64,000 nucleotides of DNA from CBDFHV01 sp965247705 (GTDB taxonomy: Bacteria; Pseudomonadota; Alphaproteobacteria; Rhodospirillales; CAMCUA01): positions 62,001 through 126,000 of the forward strand of contig CBDFHV010000086.1 in NCBI GenBank assembly GCA_965247705.1, given 5' to 3'. How positions within the stretch are numbered: the first letter of the stretch is position 1; each line of letters opens with the position of its first letter. Below the pieces are notes generated by a model. The model saw only the letters and a program-made list of their open reading frames with translations. It was not told the DNA's origin and ran no database searches. A program made the translations under genes and the position numbers. Below are positions 62,149 through 64,000 of this stretch, one piece after another.

Positions 62149-62997
62149 TCAGACGGCGTGCTTATCCTTTCCCCGGGTTTGTTCCAGGAACCGTTCATAG
62201 CGGTAGTCGCCGCGGGATAGCAGCTTTTCCAACAGGCAATAGAGCACGATGAACAGGTAGCGGCTTCCCGCCTCGCGCAAGAGAAACTTAGAAACGCCAC
62301 GCTTTCGATTTCGCCAGGAATTGGGAAGTACGGCGTAGCTGTATCCCCGTACGATAGCCTTCAGTGGCAACTCGACGGTGATGTTGAAGTGGGGGGAGAG
62401 GAACGGATGCAGGCCGGCGATGGTGGCCCGCCGATACATCTTGAAGGCGTTGGTCGTGTCGTTGTAGCGCATGCCGAACAGCAGGCGCACGAACAGGTTG
62501 GCCATGCGGTTGATGAGCAGTTTGTGGGCCGGGTAGTCGAAGACCCGGCCGCCGGAGATGAACCGGGACCCGAACACGCAGTCGTAACCTTCCTGCAAGG
62601 TCCGATAGAAACGGATCACGTCCTGGGGATCCTCCGAGCCGTCCGCCATGCAAATGGCAACCGCGTCCCCTTGGAAATCGTCCAGCCCGCGGCGCACGGC
62701 GAATCCGAACCCGTTCGGGGACGGATTGTCGATGCGCCGAACTCGCGGATGGGTGTCTCGCTGGGCGTCCACCTCGGCCGCCGTGCCGTCCGTGCTGCCG
62801 TCGTTCACCACCACGATCTCGTGGTCGATGCCCGCGTGTGTCAGGGCCGCCGACAGGGTGCTGGCCGTGGGGCCCACGTTGCCTTCTTCATTGTGGGCGG
62901 GCATCACGACGGACAGGCAGCCCGGACGGCCCGCCCCGAGCCAGTCCATCAGGGCCCGATGGTCGAGAAACGGACGCCGCTCGCCGCCGACTGCCAT
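62149..62997 (-). CDS. Family 2 glycosyltransferase (DPM1-like)
   Basis: Predicted 282 residues from ATG 62997, 8 bp after the stop of the upstream epimerase. The GT-A fold is evident: LSVVMPAHNEEGNV, EIVVVNDGSTDGT, AICMADGSEDP (metal-binding acidic motif) and RNRKRGVSKFLLREAGSRY near the end. It has no multi-helix membrane domain but may sit on the membrane. It resembles polyprenyl-phosphate sugar transferases. It is in a tight operon between two epimerases. Confidence 0.9.
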   Translation of the reverse strand: MAVGGERRPFLDHRALMDWLGAGRPGCLSVVMPAHNEEGNVGPTASTLSAALTHAGIDHEIVVVNDGSTDGTAAEVDAQRDTHPRVRRIDNPSPNGFGFAVRRGLDDFQGDAVAICMADGSEDPQDVIRFYRTLQEGYDCVFGSRFISGGRVFDYPAHKLLINRMANLFVRLLFGMRYNDTTNAFKMYRRATIAGLHPFLSPHFNITVELPLKAIVRGYSYAVLPNSWRNRKRGVSKFLLREAGSRYLFIVLYCLLEKLLSRGDYRYERFLEQTRGKDKHAV

Positions 62998-63005
62998 GGT
63001 TCGCC

Positions 63006-64000
63006 CTAGGCCCCCAGAAGCGGTTGCAAGTGGTCCCGCTGATCGACCAGCCAACGGTGCACGTCCTCCACCGTTTCAGCAACGGAACGTTTTGGATCCC
63101 ACTTGGTAGCGGCGGCAATGCGTGCGTTGTCGGTCACATAGTAGGCCACGTCGACGTCGCGGGTTTTCGGTTCGCTGCCGATCGCGACCTCACGCCCGGT
63201 CGTCTCGCGGCAGAGCGCCGTGAGCTCGCGCGGGGACACGCTATTCGCCGGGCCGCCTCCGGCGTTGTAGAGGGCGCCCGCGTGGCGCATCGGCGATGCC
63301 AGAAGGACGCCGATCAGGTTGTGCAGGTCCGCCACGTGAAGCACATCGCGGACCTGAAGACCCTCGCCCCCGAACCCCATGTAGTCGAGCCGGCCACCAA
63401 AAAAATGGCGGGCCACCCACAGGGTCAGGAATCCCTGATCCACCTTGCCCATCTGCCATGGCCCCGCCACCACACCGCAGCGCAGCACCGTGGCTTTGAG
63501 GCCATACATAGCGGCATATTCCGTGATCAGCAGCTCCGCGCACAGCTTCGTCGTCCCATAGAGAGAACGGGCGCCGGCAAGGGGAAAGTCCTCGCCGATG
63601 CCCGCCGCCGACCACCCCGGTCCCCGCGCGTCGTCGGCGACGACGAAGCGCTCCCCTTGCCGTTCCAGGGGCAGAGCGCGCAAGCCGTCGATGGGATAGA
63701 CCCGGCTGGAGGAGAGGAAGATCAGGGTCCCGCCCGTACGCCGCAGGTGCTCCAGGCAGTTCACGGCACCAACCAGATTGGTGTCGAGGAGGAATCGGGG
63801 ACTTTCGCCGTATCCGGCGTGCACGCTCGGTTCGGCGGAGCATTCGATCAAGACGTCTACGGGACCAACCGATTCCAGGTCCTCGGCCAGCCGCACGTCG
63901 CCGTGGACGAAGCGAACCCCCGATTCAGCCAGCCGGAACAGATTCAGCTCGCTGCCCCTGCGGCGCAGGCTGTCGAAGGCCACCACGTCGCGCGACGGAT
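63006..64000 (-). CDS. NAD-dependent epimerase/dehydratase, 5' end outside window
   Basis: The frame stays open to the window end; the first visible residues (PSRDVVAFDSLRRRGSELN) lie just after where the GxxGxxG dinucleotide motif should be, so perhaps 25 residues are missing. The extended SDR features are present: IECSAEPSVHAG, TNLVGAVNCLEH, SSSRVY, SLYGTTKLCAE (YxxxK intact) and RDVLHVADL. It is close in type to CDP-tyvelose-like epimerases. First visible gene of the polysaccharide operon. Confidence 0.88.
   Translation of the reverse strand, partial: PSRDVVAFDSLRRRGSELNLFRLAESGVRFVHGDVRLAEDLESVGPVDVLIECSAEPSVHAGYGESPRFLLDTNLVGAVNCLEHLRRTGGTLIFLSSSRVYPIDGLRALPLERQGERFVVADDARGPGWSAAGIGEDFPLAGARSLYGTTKLCAELLITEYAAMYGLKATVLRCGVVAGPWQMGKVDQGFLTLWVARHFFGGRLDYMGFGGEGLQVRDVLHVADLHNLIGVLLASPMRHAGALYNAGGGPANSVSPRELTALCRETTGREVAIGSEPKTRDVDVAYYVTDNARIAAATKWDPKRSVAETVEDVHRWLVDQRDHLQPLLGA

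Overview
The window is high-GC DNA from an alphaproteobacterium, most likely a Rhodospirillales-type organism. This is inferred from gene content: a eukaryote-like NADP isocitrate dehydrogenase, the petABC cytochrome bc1 operon beside hemF and trmL, the DUF1285 / CoA pyrophosphatase / DUF6111 / CCA-transferase run, PEP-CTERM proteins and tandem-PAS chemoreceptors. No rRNA is present to fix the genus. About a quarter of the window is insertion-sequence DNA, so this is a core chromosome under heavy IS attack.

Layout. 0-6.2 kb: a FecR-domain protein cut by the window edge, a Pro/Ala-rich LysM protein, a di-haem cytochrome c, a LOG-family protein and icd. 6.3-8.6 kb: an IS481 element and a truncated IS3 held between 58-bp direct repeats. 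8.6-10.2 kb: a lower-GC cyclooxygenase-like haem peroxidase. 10.5-14.9 kb: an MmgE/PrpD gene whose 3' end was split by a 99-bp MITE, which was then itself hit by an IS1595 and an IS1380 element. 14.9-17.1 kb: a glyoxalase and a ThDP enzyme diverging from the MmgE gene across a palindrome. 17.1-18.7 kb: a second type of IS1380. 18.7-22.7 kb: a long hairpin, an aminotransferase, a response regulator, a second copy of the MITE and a soluble chemoreceptor. 22.8-29.0 kb: an IS island (IS110, dead IS6, IS1595, a second IS110) around one metallo-beta-lactamase-fold gene. 29.3-31.2 kb: tRNA-Arg(CCT), an Xre/RES toxin-antitoxin pair and a TrpF-like gene. 31.2-35.3 kb: a periplasmic binding protein and a hybrid histidine kinase, the latter cut in two by IS1595. 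35.5-39.4 kb: an IS5 element, a secreted MBL-fold protein, a membrane protein and a glutathionyl-hydroquinone reductase. 39.4-46.2 kb: a MoxR / DUF58 / BatA-DUF4159 / GATase-like operon. 46.3-49.7 kb: DUF1285, CoA pyrophosphatase, DUF6111, CCA transferase and an S24-like protein. 49.7-53.9 kb: trmL-hemF and petABC. 54-55.4 kb: two paralogous PEP-CTERM proteins. 55.5-59.0 kb: a second copy of the first IS1380 with no target duplication, beside two broken SGNH-hydrolase genes. 59.3-64.0 kb: a surface-polysaccharide cluster (heparinase II/III, two NAD-dependent epimerases, a family 2 glycosyltransferase) that runs off the window.

Several insertions can be undone by eye. Removing the IS1595 copy at 32.7-33.8 kb and one copy of its 8-bp duplication restores a single hybrid kinase frame of about 733 codons. 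Removing IS1595, IS1380 and the MITE from 10.6-13.5 kb restores a 465-codon MmgE/PrpD gene. Target duplications are perfect for all three IS1595 copies and for two of three IS1380 elements. The third IS1380 lacks one and ends inside a headless SGNH gene, which points to an IS-mediated rearrangement.

No CRISPR array, prophage, integrase or clear new defence system was found. The most unusual content is the nested MITE/IS insertion, the likely IS481-type MITE itself, the cyclooxygenase-like peroxidase, the divergent ThDP/glyoxalase/MmgE module, and the non-coding ends of the IS110 elements that may encode guide RNAs.
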